A DNA stretch of 27,498 bases from Sphingobacteriia bacterium (GCA_021151535.1 JAGKXC010000026.1:1-27498); one strand, 5' to 3'; positions 1 through 7,277 are shown, counted from the stretch's first letter. Program-made: numbers and translations. Notes: generated by a model not told the origin, from the sequence alone.

Positions 1-1
1 G

Positions 2-1099
2 GGTTATATAGTTGATTTAAACGAAAGTAATCCTTATCAAGGGAAGGATATTTCCTTTGATACTAATAGATATCATATTCAATGTAAAATCAATGATAAG
101 TCGGGCAAAGACAAATATCAGTTATATATAAAACAAGATAGTTTATATCATGTACCCTTGTTTCATAGTATAACTAAGAGTTACGAATTTGAGGGATTGC
201 CTGATACGCAGCAAATTGTTCATGTAATAAAGAACGACAACAACAATCTGCAGATTGACATTCAAGAGGAGTATAATAGTTTTTATTTAAATAAGAGATT
301 TTTATATAGGGATACTTGTGAAGTAAGCGTTTATCCAAAAATCAAAGCCATTGATAAAATTATCTATGATAGTTTAGGTAGATTTCTATTTACCGGATTT
401 AAACCCATATTGGGTAAAAATATTCCTGGAATGGTATATATGAATGACACTGGGTATTTGGAGGTATCGCCGGAGAAGATTACAGAATGGATTCAAGTAT
501 GGATTTCTGATTATTATAAAGGATACACAGATAGTTTACCTATACAACGCAGTAAGAAACAGATAGAATATAAAGTATCGGAAAGATTAAAAAAGTTAGA
601 ATACATATACATTGATAATAAAGACACGATTCGGTTGATTCAAGTTGCAGATGAGCGCATAGGAGGAATAATACATCCAAATCAGATTGACAAGATTCCC
701 CGGGAACAATTGCCATTTGGTATTTTTAAAATTGTTAATACAAAGAAGAGTGCGATAACATTGGGAAAGATTGAAATGATTAATAACGATAGCATCGATA
801 AATACACATATATCTATAACAATCGATTTTCTTATTTATTTAAGGTTTCTAAGCTGTCTAAAGCAACTTATATTATTCCTACAGGAAAGTATCAAATGCT
901 ACATTGGATACCGTCTGAGGTAGCTGTTAAACGTGAAACGAAGAATATTTTCTTATTACAAATGCCAACTGAGGGTAATAATTACACTGGATCACTATTT
1001 TTTCAGAGTGATAAGGAGTTTATTATTGATAATAACATTGAAAACACCTTGATATTACCAGAAAAGATGTTATTTAATTCTGGCATAAGATTACGATAA
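2..1099 (+). CDS. Hypothetical protein, 5'-truncated
   Basis: The reading frame is open from the first in-frame codon of the window (position 2) to TAA at 1097-1099, about 365 codons. No ATG near the left edge looks like a start, and a TTG at 158 sits mid-frame, so the real start lies upstream of the window. I do not recognise the family. The protein is rich in Ile, Tyr, Asn, Lys and Asp, with alternating hydrophobic and polar residues that suggest beta-sheet, and I see no transmembrane segment in the visible part. Its DNA is more AT-rich and less G-biased than the housekeeping genes downstream. It could be the C-terminal part of a large surface or exported protein, but nothing visible proves that. 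No partner gene is visible. Confidence 0.6.
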   Translation, partial: GYIVDLNESNPYQGKDISFDTNRYHIQCKINDKSGKDKYQLYIKQDSLYHVPLFHSITKSYEFEGLPDTQQIVHVIKNDNNNLQIDIQEEYNSFYLNKRFLYRDTCEVSVYPKIKAIDKIIYDSLGRFLFTGFKPILGKNIPGMVYMNDTGYLEVSPEKITEWIQVWISDYYKGYTDSLPIQRSKKQIEYKVSERLKKLEYIYIDNKDTIRLIQVADERIGGIIHPNQIDKIPREQLPFGIFKIVNTKKSAITLGKIEMINNDSIDKYTYIYNNRFSYLFKVSKLSKATYIIPTGKYQMLHWIPSEVAVKRETKNIFLLQMPTEGNNYTGSLFFQSDKEFIIDNNIENTLILPEKMLFNSGIRLR

Positions 1100-1103
1100 A
1101 ATC

Positions 1104-1119
1104 ATTTTCACGTGAAACC
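1104..1119. promoter_or_regulatory. parS-like ParB-binding site candidate
   Basis: TTTCACGTGAAA (1106-1117) is a perfect palindrome. The 16-bp window at 1104-1119 matches the widely conserved parS consensus TGTTTCACGTGAAACA at 13 of 16 positions, including the whole core. parS sites are bound by ParB and cluster near replication origins. It lies in an intergenic region, where a site of this kind would not disturb coding. No parA or parB is in the window. A shorter E-box-like palindrome for another regulator is the alternative. Confidence 0.5.
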
Positions 1120-1298
1120 CCAATTTTCACCACACACTAAAATGCAAAACTGTTAAAATCGTTGGTTCTGGCAACAGGATGGTAAACAGAAAAAGTGAAA
1201 AAATAAGGATTGGATTAAGGTAATCCACAGAGATTATTAGTTTGTTGAAATTACAGTTAAGTAATTATATTTCAATAGTTTAAATAAAATAAAATATG

Positions 1299-1316
1299 GA
1301 TATCTATGTAGATATC
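1299..1316. repeat. 18-bp inverted repeat
   Basis: GATATCTA and TAGATATC form perfect 8-bp arms around a TG centre. The sequence lies in the AT-rich part of the gap before pheS, about 190 bp before the pheS start. It could be a protein-binding site or part of an origin-like region; no T-run follows, so it is not a terminator. Confidence 0.45.
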
Positions 1317-1480
1317 ACAATAGCAAATCGAATATTGATCACTTATAAACAAATCCACACAGCTATATTATATAATACTTAATATATTATTAAAATGAAT
1401 ATAGTTTTATATTACTAGAAGGTGGAAAATTCGGGAGATGTTAGAAAGTAGAAATTGGGGAAACATTGGCAAAGGTAAAA

Positions 1481-1512
1481 TTGGTTTTAAGAAAATTGAT
1501 TGGTTAGATTTG
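1481..1512 (+). promoter_or_regulatory. pheS promoter (Bacteroidota -33/-7 type)
   Basis: TAGATTTG at 1505-1512 is an exact match to the Bacteroidota -7 element TAnnTTTG. TTGG at 1481-1484 can serve as the -33 element with a spacer of about 21 bp. Only 4 nt separate the box from the ATG, so transcription should begin at or next to the start codon. Confidence 0.6.
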
Positions 1513-1516
1513 TAGT

Positions 1517-2527
1517 ATGATCAAGCAGATAGAATTACTAAAAGCGGAAGTAGAAGCATTTGTATTTGATAAAAATCAGAATGCTGAAAATTTTCGGTTA
1601 AAGTACCTTTCGAAGAAAGGTATTATTACGGAGCTGTTTGATCAGTTTAAACAATTGGGAGGGGAAGAAAAAAGAAGTGTGGGTGCTATTTTAAACCAAT
1701 TGAAGCAATTGGCTGAAAGCAGATGGCAGGAGCAAAAATTGGCAGAGGAAAATGATGCTGATGGTAGTGTGAATCAATTTGACACTACCCTACCGGTTTA
1801 TCAAGGTTTACCAGGCTCGGCGCATCCGTTGAAGATTGTAGAAAATAGACTGGTTGAAATATTTCAGACTTTGGGATTTGATTTAGCTGAAGGTCCTGAA
1901 GTAGAAGATGATGAACACAATTTTGGTTCATTAAATTTTGCTGAGGATCATCCTGCTAGGGATATGCAAGACACATTTTTTATTGGTGATTTTGTATTAA
2001 GAACGCATACCAGCAGTGTACAAATCAGAGAAATGGAAAAAGGTAAATTACCTCTTCGTTTGATTATGCCTGGAAGGGTTTATAGAAATGAGGCTGTAAG
2101 TGCTAGAAGTAATTGTTTTTTCCATCAAATTGAAGGTTTGTATGTAGATGAGAATGTAAGTTTTGCTGATTTAAAGCAGACACTTTACTATTTTGTTCAA
2201 CAGTTTTTTGGCGAGGGAACTAAGGTGAGATTTAGGGCAAGTTATTTTCCATTTACCGAGCCCAGTGCTGAAATGGATATTTGGGCTGGATTAGATACAG
2301 AAGAAAATCGTAGATTAACAAAGGGAACTGGTTGGTTAGAAGTTTTGGGTTGTGGAATGGTTCATCCTAATGTTTTGGAATCTTGTGGAATTGATTCAGA
2401 AAAATACACTGGATTTGCATTTGGGATGGGTATCGATAGAATTACGATGTTGAAATATGGAATCAATGATATTCGCGATTTGTTTGTTAATGATATCCGT
2501 ATGTTATCTCAGTTTGCTGGAGTATAA
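1517..2527 (+). CDS. pheS: Phenylalanine--tRNA ligase alpha subunit
   Basis: Class II synthetase subunit that charges tRNA-Phe as an alpha2-beta2 enzyme with PheT in the cytoplasm. The 336-residue length is normal for the bacterial alpha subunit. Residues 1-85 form the N-terminal helical arm that contacts tRNA. The catalytic domain follows: DHPARDMQDTFF at about 144-155, motif 2 with GRVYRNE at 186-192 and FHQIEGL at 202-208, the phenylalanine-pocket segment FPFTEPSAEMDIW at 244-256, and motif 3 with GMGIDR at 303-308. The start is the ATG 4 nt after a TAnnTTTG box. pheT is not adjacent in this window, which is common in Bacteroidota. lpxH follows 29 nt after the stop and has no box of its own, so the two may be cotranscribed. 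Confidence 0.97.
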   Translation: MIKQIELLKAEVEAFVFDKNQNAENFRLKYLSKKGIITELFDQFKQLGGEEKRSVGAILNQLKQLAESRWQEQKLAEENDADGSVNQFDTTLPVYQGLPGSAHPLKIVENRLVEIFQTLGFDLAEGPEVEDDEHNFGSLNFAEDHPARDMQDTFFIGDFVLRTHTSSVQIREMEKGKLPLRLIMPGRVYRNEAVSARSNCFFHQIEGLYVDENVSFADLKQTLYYFVQQFFGEGTKVRFRASYFPFTEPSAEMDIWAGLDTEENRRLTKGTGWLEVLGCGMVHPNVLESCGIDSEKYTGFAFGMGIDRITMLKYGINDIRDLFVNDIRMLSQFAGV

Positions 2528-2556
2528 CAAATTATAAATTACTATTTATCAATCTA

Positions 2557-3330
2557 TTGTCACGCGCACCTAAAATATATTTTGCTTCTGATTTTCACTT
2601 GGGAATGCCTTCTGGAGAGAAGTCGTTGTTAAGGGAAAAGAAGGTAGTTTCGTGGTTAAATGAAATTGCAGGTGATGCGACGGAGATATTTTTGGTTGGA
2701 GACATTTTTGATTTTTGGTTTGAATACAAAACGGTTGTACCCAAAGGTTTTTTTCAGTTGTTGGCCACATTAAGGAGCATCACAGAAAAAGGCATTTCGG
2801 TTAAAATTTTTCCGGGAAACCATGATTTGTGGATGTTTGATTATTTGGAAGAGCATTGTGGGGTTGAAATTTTTAGAAATGCCTTGGAATTCAGCACAGA
2901 AAAGCATTTGTTTTTTGTGCATCACGGAGATGGTTTAGGCCCGGGCGATCCAGGTTTCAAATTTCTTAAAAAAATATTTCGCGCGCGCTTCGCGCAATTT
3001 TTATTTCGATGGTTACACCCTGATATCGGAATCAGGTTGGCAACGGGATGGAGTAAAAAAAGCAGATTGGCGCAAGATCCACAAGAAGATCAATATTTGG
3101 GCGACGATAAAGAGTATTTAACTCAATTTATTCTTCAAGATGCGGAAGCTCGCAGCAATAAAGGAGAGCAGGTACCAGATTTCTATATTTTCGGTCATAG
3201 GCATTTGGTGATTGATAGATCTTTTGAAAGGGGAGATAAAATTGTTCGATACATCAATTTGGGTCATTGGTTTCAGGTCGGGCAGTATGCTGTTTACGAC
3301 GGACAGGATTTAAAGATTGAGTGGTTGTAA
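2557..3330 (+). CDS. lpxH: UDP-2,3-diacylglucosamine diphosphatase (LpxH-type)
   Basis: Calcineurin-like metallophosphoesterase that removes UMP from UDP-2,3-diacylglucosamine to give lipid X, in lipid A synthesis at the inner face of the cytoplasmic membrane. The metal-binding motifs are in order: SDFHLG (residues 11-16, D12/H14), VGDIFDFW (47-54), GNHD (87-90), HHGDG (122-126) and a C-terminal FGHRH. The 257-residue length fits the family. The start is TTG at 2557, because there is no ATG upstream in frame and the first internal ATG would remove the first metal motif. It lies 29 nt behind pheS. A related phosphoesterase with another substrate is possible, but LpxH is the usual role for this protein in Bacteroidota. 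Confidence 0.85.
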   Translation: MSRAPKIYFASDFHLGMPSGEKSLLREKKVVSWLNEIAGDATEIFLVGDIFDFWFEYKTVVPKGFFQLLATLRSITEKGISVKIFPGNHDLWMFDYLEEHCGVEIFRNALEFSTEKHLFFVHHGDGLGPGDPGFKFLKKIFRARFAQFLFRWLHPDIGIRLATGWSKKSRLAQDPQEDQYLGDDKEYLTQFILQDAEARSNKGEQVPDFYIFGHRHLVIDRSFERGDKIVRYINLGHWFQVGQYAVYDGQDLKIEWL

Positions 3331-3396
3331 ATTATCGCCCGATAAAAAAAGAGGTGGATAAAATCCGGTTTATCGGAATAAAATTAGCGGGATTGG

Positions 3397-3404
3397 TATC
3401 TTTG
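3397..3404 (+). promoter_or_regulatory. -7 element of prfA promoter
   Basis: TATCTTTG matches TAnnTTTG exactly and lies 7 nt before the prfA ATG. No clear -33 TTTG is seen at the usual distance. An inverted repeat TTATCG-CC-CGATAA lies upstream at 3332-3345, just after the lpxH stop. Confidence 0.55.
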
Positions 3405-3411
3405 TAACTTT

Positions 3412-4352
3412 ATGTTAGAGAAGTTAGAAGCTGTATATGCGCATTTCAAGGAAATTGAATTGTTGTTGAGCAGTCCGGAAGTTGCTTCGGATGTAAGGCG
3501 ATTTACCAAACTTAACAAGGAGTACAAGGATTTGGAAGACGTGGTAAATTCTTACCATGAATATAAGCGCTGGTATGAAGACATTCATGAGGCTAGGGAG
3601 ATTTTGAAGACGGAGAAGGACAAGGAGTTGCGTGATATGGCGAAGGAGGAATTGGACCGATTGGAGGCGCAGCAAGTGGAATTGGAGGAGAAGATAAGAA
3701 TTCAGTTATTGCCAAAGGATCCGGAAGATGCGAAGCCTGCGGTTGTGGAGGTAAGGTCTGGAACGGGTGGCGATGAGGCATCGATTTTTGCTGGCGATTT
3801 ATTTCGGATGTATCAGCGATATTGCGATGCGAGAGGTTGGAAGATTAACGTGGTGGAAGAGAATGAGGGGACGATGGGTGGTTATTCAAAAGTTGTATTT
3901 GAGGTTGATGAGCCGGGTTCTTATGGTGTGTTAAAATATGAGAGCGGTGTGCATCGTGTTCAGCGTGTGCCTGCAACAGAGAGTCAGGGGCGTATTCATA
4001 CGTCGGCTGCGAGTGTGGTGGTGATGCCAGAGGCGGAGGAAGTAGATGTTCAATTGAATCCTGCTGATGTGAAAATGGAAACGGCGCGAAGTGGTGGAGC
4101 GGGTGGACAGAACGTAAACAAGGTTGAAACGAAGGTAATGTTAACGCACATTCCTACGGGTTTGGTTGTTGTTTGTCAGACAGAGCGTAACCAGCTTGGA
4201 AACCGTGAAAAGGCGATGAAGATGTTGGCCACGAAGTTGTACGAGATTGAGTATTACCTGCGATCATGAATGGCGACATTCAAGAGATTTTGAATGAGTT
4301 GCAAGTTGCGGAGAATGCGGAGAGAATGAAGGAAAGTGGCGCAGGGGATTAA
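3412..4352 (+). pseudogene. prfA: Peptide chain release factor 1, internally deleted and frameshifted
   Basis: RF1 reads UAG and UAA stop codons and triggers peptide release on the ribosome. Residues 1-280 are a normal RF1: VRSGTGGDEAS at 114-124, the stop-codon-reading PAT at 187-189 and the catalytic GGQ at 231-233. After residue 280 (KLYEIE) the frame runs only five more codons to TGA at 4267-4269. The true RF1 C-terminus follows in another frame from about 4254 (LPAIMNGDIQEILNELQ) to TAA at 4350-4352. By comparison with family length (about 355 residues), roughly 40 codons are missing, including the conserved SGDRS...GRVTDHR stretch. A single-base error cannot restore the gene. RF1 is essential, so lost sequence in the assembly is the simplest explanation; a real deletion is the alternative. 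Confidence 0.85.
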
Positions 4353-4621
4353 ACGCCTGCGGCATTTTGAGAAAGGCTGATATCTGATTGTTGGTGAGGC
4401 AGCTGAATGCTTTGGCTTTGGCTTTTTCCTCTTTTTTGAATTTTAACTTTCATAGTGGTAGGATTTGCATGTGTAACATTAATTTGTTTACGATACACAT
4501 ATGATATGCCAAATCGGAAAAAAGTTGCCAAGAAAAGTGAGGATATTGAAAAAATACCGATGAAAGTGGTATAAAAGGAGGATAAATGTAAGGAAACCTC
4601 TGATAGAGGAGGTTGAGTGGT
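4353..4621. other. Gap between convergent prfA and purQ remnants
   Basis: I see no gene I can support. On the - strand an open frame continues directly after the purQ stop, to 4349, and reads like a hydrophobic segment followed by a polar Gln/Ser-rich tail, but it has no ATG near its beginning. It may be chance, or the remains of a small membrane-protein gene whose start was lost. The only other structure is a hairpin at 4595-4614. Confidence 0.4.
4595..4614 (-). terminator. Possible terminator hairpin after purQ
   Basis: AACCTC (4595-4600) and GAGGTT (4609-4614) form a perfect 6-bp stem with an 8-nt loop, starting 8 nt beyond the purQ stop. In the - strand reading the following bases are T/C-rich but not a clean T-run, so the call is weak. 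Confidence 0.35.
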
Positions 4622-5082
4622 TTACAAACCGAAGATAGAATCGAAGAATTTCTTACCGTCTTGGTTTAACAAGAAATCGGAAAAAGCTCTTTCTGGGTGG
4701 GGCATCATACCGTTTGGTTTGAGCCTGGTTTGAGGTAAACGTTTTTACAGATAAACATTCTGTTTGTGTTTCTCAACAGAGCACCAGGAAGCAGTCCGCT
4801 TTCGCAAAGGATTTGGAAGCCATTGCAAATACCCATCACAAAACCACCGTTATCGGCGTGTTTTTTCACACTTTCCATGATTGGAGAAAGTTTGGCGATG
4901 GCACCGGTTCTGAGGTAATCGCCATAAGTAAATCCACCTGGTAGGAAGATGTGGGTACAGTTTTGCAAATCAGTGTCTTTGTGCCACAACTCAACAACAG
5001 GTTGAGAAGAGTAAGCGTTAAGTACACGGATAAGGTCGTGATCACAATTAGAACCAGGGAAAATTACAACACCGAATTTCAT
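4622..5082 (-). pseudogene. purQ: Phosphoribosylformylglycinamidine synthase subunit PurQ, internally deleted and frameshifted
   Basis: PurQ is the glutaminase subunit of FGAM synthase in purine synthesis; it feeds ammonia to PurL. From ATG at 5082 the first 124 residues are normal: FPGSNCDHD (8-16), ELWHKD (31-36), LPGGFTYGDYLR (47-58) and the nucleophile C86 in GICNGFQ. After NVYLKPGSNQT the frame stops at 4705-4707. The family C-terminus, with the His and Glu of the catalytic triad in MMPHPER, follows in another frame and ends FDSIFGL at TAA 4624-4622. Compared with the usual length of about 225-230 residues, roughly 75 codons are missing. An upstream TTG at 5091 overlaps the promoter box and is not the start. 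Assembly loss or a true deletion would both explain it. Confidence 0.85.
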
Positions 5083-5088
5083 GTAATG

Positions 5089-5096
5089 CAAAGGTA
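5089..5096 (-). promoter_or_regulatory. -7 element of purQ promoter
   Basis: On the - strand the bases read TACCTTTG, an exact TAnnTTTG match, 6 nt before the ATG at 5082. This places the start of transcription next to the start codon and rules out the TTG at 5091 as a start. Confidence 0.55.
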
Positions 5097-5111
5097 GTGA
5101 AAAAACTTAGT

Positions 5112-6122
5112 TTAATGAGTTGATAAACCTAATGCTTTCAAGGCATAATGGTTCACAGCGCGTATGGGTTGATAGATAAATTGTTGGATTTCTTTTTCAT
5201 AAATGGTATGGTACACGCTGTTTTCTGCGGTGGAGTAGAGGGTTTCGGAAGGGATTGGGAAGGGGAGGTGGAGTTTTTCTGCGAGGTTTGCGATGGTTAC
5301 CAAAAGGGATAGCCAGGATTTTTTGAGTGGTTTTTCTGGCATTTTTGTTCCCATTTCTTGGGAGAGGAGATGAAAGAGGTGTTTATAGGTTAAATTTTCC
5401 GAAACGCAGATGAAACGTTTATTCCAGAGTTGATTTTCTGCGATAAATATCAGGAGGGAGGCAACATCTTCTACTCCAACGAACCCGTTGCTACCGGTAG
5501 GGTAGAAGGGCAGGTTTTTTTTGGCGATTTGGTAAATTTGGTTGGAGCTGGAGTGTCCATCGCCATACCCGAGGATAATTCCAGGGTTTACGATACCAAT
5601 TTGAATTCCTTCTTCTTTGGCGCGCCAAACCTCGAGTTCGGCTTTGTGTTTGGTGATTGCGTAGTTACTATTGAGTTTTGAATCTACCCATTTGGCGTCT
5701 TCGTTGATGGTAGTTTGTTTTTCATTTCTACCGAGTGCGGCAACGGAGCTGGTATAGAGCAGGTATTTGATGTTATTTGCGATGCATGCATTCACCACGT
5801 TGTGGGTACCTTCTACATTGGTTTGATAGAGTTTTTCGCGATCGGCGCTTGAGAAAGAAACGAGTGCGGCACAATGATAGAATTGCGAGCAATTTTGGGA
5901 GAGTTCTATGAGGGAATCGGTATCGGAAAGATCGCCGTAGATCCATTGTGGTTGGAGGTTTGCGGGTAGATCGTGATAGGTGTGAATGCGTTGAAAGAAG
6001 GCGATTTTATCGGCAGATCTTGCCAAGGCATTTACTTGATAGCCTTTTTTAAGAAGTAGGCAAACTAGGTGAGCGCCAACAAATCCGGTGGCACCGGTAA
6101 CACAAACCCGAATGTTATTCAT
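5112..6122 (-). CDS. NAD-dependent epimerase/dehydratase family protein (extended SDR)
   Basis: Extended short-chain dehydrogenase with an N-terminal Rossmann fold: GATGFVG at residues 10-16 binds NAD(P), GDL at 63-65 contacts the adenine, the active-site Ser lies in TSSVAALG (124-131) and the catalytic pair is Y154/K158 in YAITK. The 336-residue length is typical. The substrate cannot be read from the sequence; the closest general likeness is to dihydroflavonol-4-reductase-like or sugar-nucleotide SDRs, and family members act on sugar nucleotides, sterols or flavonoid-like ketones. A 7-of-8 match to the -7 element (GACCTTTG, - strand, at 6130-6137) lies 7 nt before the ATG. It diverges from aroQ and lies upstream of purQ on the same strand, 29 bp apart, but purQ has its own promoter. 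Confidence 0.85.
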   Translation of the reverse strand: MNNIRVCVTGATGFVGAHLVCLLLKKGYQVNALARSADKIAFFQRIHTYHDLPANLQPQWIYGDLSDTDSLIELSQNCSQFYHCAALVSFSSADREKLYQTNVEGTHNVVNACIANNIKYLLYTSSVAALGRNEKQTTINEDAKWVDSKLNSNYAITKHKAELEVWRAKEEGIQIGIVNPGIILGYGDGHSSSNQIYQIAKKNLPFYPTGSNGFVGVEDVASLLIFIAENQLWNKRFICVSENLTYKHLFHLLSQEMGTKMPEKPLKKSWLSLLVTIANLAEKLHLPFPIPSETLYSTAENSVYHTIYEKEIQQFIYQPIRAVNHYALKALGLSTH

Positions 6123-6243
6123 GTGGATACAAAGGTCTGTAAAAAAAGGCTATGATGAAATAGGCAAACGGGTGGGGGAGGGTATGGAGGGGATAGATGA
6201 AAAATCGCCGAGAAAAAGTAGCAATGAAAAGCAAAATCGGGAG

Positions 6244-6251
6244 TAAGTTTG
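6244..6251 (+). promoter_or_regulatory. -7 element of aroQ promoter
   Basis: TAAGTTTG matches TAnnTTTG and ends 4 nt before the aroQ ATG, so the mRNA is probably leaderless. It lies in the 133-bp divergent gap with the epimerase gene. Confidence 0.5.
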
Positions 6252-6255
6252 TGGC

Positions 6256-6687
6256 ATGAAAAAATTGATGATAATCAATGGTCCGAATTTGAATTTATTG
6301 GGAACGCGTGAGCCGGAAGTTTATGGTAATGAGACCTTTGATTCTTTTTTGGAGGGGGTTAGGCATAAATATTTTGGGATGGAGATTTTGTATAAGCAGA
6401 GCAATGTTGAGGGTGAGTTGGTAAATTATATACAGGAGGCGGGAGCAAGTGAGGAGATTTTTGGAGTGGTTTTGAATGCTGGGGCTTATTCGCACACATC
6501 GATTGCGATGGCTGATGCGATTAAGGCGATAGCAAAGCCAGTAGTTTTGGTTCATATTAGCAATGTTTATGCGAGGGAAATTGAGCGCAGAACGGATTTG
6601 TTGATGGGAGCAGCAGAGGGCTGTATTACAGGATTGGGCATGCATGGATATGAGTTGGCATTGCGATATTTAATGGGAAAAATGTAA
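6256..6687 (+). CDS. aroQ: 3-dehydroquinate dehydratase, type II
   Basis: Converts 3-dehydroquinate to 3-dehydroshikimate in the shikimate pathway; the type II enzyme is a cytoplasmic dodecamer. The 143-residue length is normal. The signature GPNLNLLGTREPEVYG at 9-24 carries the catalytic Arg18 and Tyr23; NAGAYSHTSIA at 75-85 binds substrate and carries Asn75 and His80; the general acid His100 sits in LVHISN. The ATG start gives the conserved N-terminus of the family and lies 4 nt after a -7 box. rbfA follows after 212 bp. Confidence 0.95.
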   Translation: MKKLMIINGPNLNLLGTREPEVYGNETFDSFLEGVRHKYFGMEILYKQSNVEGELVNYIQEAGASEEIFGVVLNAGAYSHTSIAMADAIKAIAKPVVLVHISNVYAREIERRTDLLMGAAEGCITGLGMHGYELALRYLMGKM

Positions 6688-6899
6688 AATTGACAAAACT
6701 GAGCTACTTTCGGATGGAGAATGGGTTTTTGTGGTGGTGTTGAGGCGTTGGGTTAGGTATCGGAGTGGAGATTGGGAAGCTGAAGTGGGATTTGGGTTGG
6801 GGCAATTGATTTGGCAGGCGTTGAGAGAGGTGGGATTCACAGAGGGATGTTGGGAAAAGTCGGAAAAAGTTAAGGATTTGAATAAATAAAAAAGAAGAT
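6688..6899 (+). other. Gap with an unassigned open frame (to 6889)
   Basis: A + strand frame is open from before the aroQ stop to TAA at 6887-6889, about 68 codons from 6683, ending 10 nt before rbfA. It encodes a Trp-rich stretch (WVRYRSGDWEAEVGFG and onward) but has no ATG; GTG at 6731, 6734 or 6737 and TTG at 6740 are the only starts. The strand is G-rich, where long open frames arise by chance. I do not recognise the product; a small protein with a GTG start or a decayed gene is possible. Confidence 0.2.
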
Positions 6900-7277
6900 A
6901 TGGGATTAAGACAAGACAAATTTGCCAAACAGATCCAAAGGGATTTGGGCGAAATATTTACGATTCATAAGGATTGGGTTAATGGTGCATTTGTAACGAT
7001 AAGTGAAGTGCAGGTAAGTCCTGATTTGGGGTATGTTAAGGTGTACATCAGTTTGTACAACAATCCGAATCGTTTGATGGTGATGCAGGCGTTGGAAGAG
7101 AATGCCAAGCAGATTCGACATGCGTTGGCAGCGAAGATAAAGAATCATGTGAGGAAGGTTCCTGAGTTGGTGTTTTTTGAAGACGACACGATGGATTATG
7201 TGGTGAAAATGGAGAAGATTTTTGATCAGTTGAAGGGTGACAATGGAGCGCAGGATAGCGCGGAAGACAAGCAGTAA
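6900..7277 (+). CDS. rbfA: Ribosome-binding factor A
   Basis: Small KH-fold protein that binds the 30S subunit and helps mature the 5' end of 16S rRNA. At 125 residues it matches the family. Visible features are the N-terminal LRQDKFAKQIQRDLGEIF, the strand segment VTISEVQVSPDLGYVKVYIS, and RKVPELVFFEDDT near the end, the usual RbfA C-terminal block, followed by an acidic tail. The stop codon is directly followed by the ATG of the permease gene at 7278, so the two form an operon. An A-rich leader replaces a Shine-Dalgarno sequence. Confidence 0.93.
   Translation: MGLRQDKFAKQIQRDLGEIFTIHKDWVNGAFVTISEVQVSPDLGYVKVYISLYNNPNRLMVMQALEENAKQIRHALAAKIKNHVRKVPELVFFEDDTMDYVVKMEKIFDQLKGDNGAQDSAEDKQ

Larger units (their letters stand above)
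1100..1516. other. 417-bp AT-rich intergenic region
   Basis: No credible gene in either strand. It holds a perfect 12-bp palindrome matching the parS core (1106-1117), an 18-bp inverted repeat (1299-1316), a very AT-rich stretch at about 1255-1415, and imperfect DnaA-box-like words: TAATCCACA at 1221-1229 (8 of 9), AAATCCACA at 1351-1359 (7 of 9) and TATGGATAT at 1295-1303 (7 of 9). It ends with the pheS promoter. One-mismatch DnaA words also occur elsewhere in the window (6122, 15978, 22384), so they alone do not mark an origin. Confidence 0.6.

Noticed and set aside
1221..1359. DnaA-box cluster defining oriC in the gap before pheS
   Set aside because: Only one 8-of-9 and a few 7-of-9 words, and similar words occur at 6122, 15978 and 22384; not enough to call an origin, so only the parS-like site and AT-rich gap are reported.
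2983..2995. GCGCG-CTT-CGCGC hairpin followed by AATTTTTATTT, terminator-like
   Set aside because: It lies within the well-conserved lpxH coding frame and has only a 5-bp stem; probably a coincidence of codons.
3412..4352. Programmed frameshift as in RF2 (prfB)
   Set aside because: The PAT motif identifies RF1, not RF2, and a stretch of about 40 conserved codons is absent, which frameshifting cannot restore.
4349..4531. - strand 60-codon frame (Gln/Ser-rich end) between prfA and purQ
   Set aside because: Starts only at a TTG, has no recognised motif, and sits in a suspicious assembly patch; described as part of the gap instead.
5430..5681. 83-codon + strand frame inside the epimerase gene
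   Set aside because: Overlaps the conserved SDR core on the opposite strand and has no promoter box or conserved motif.
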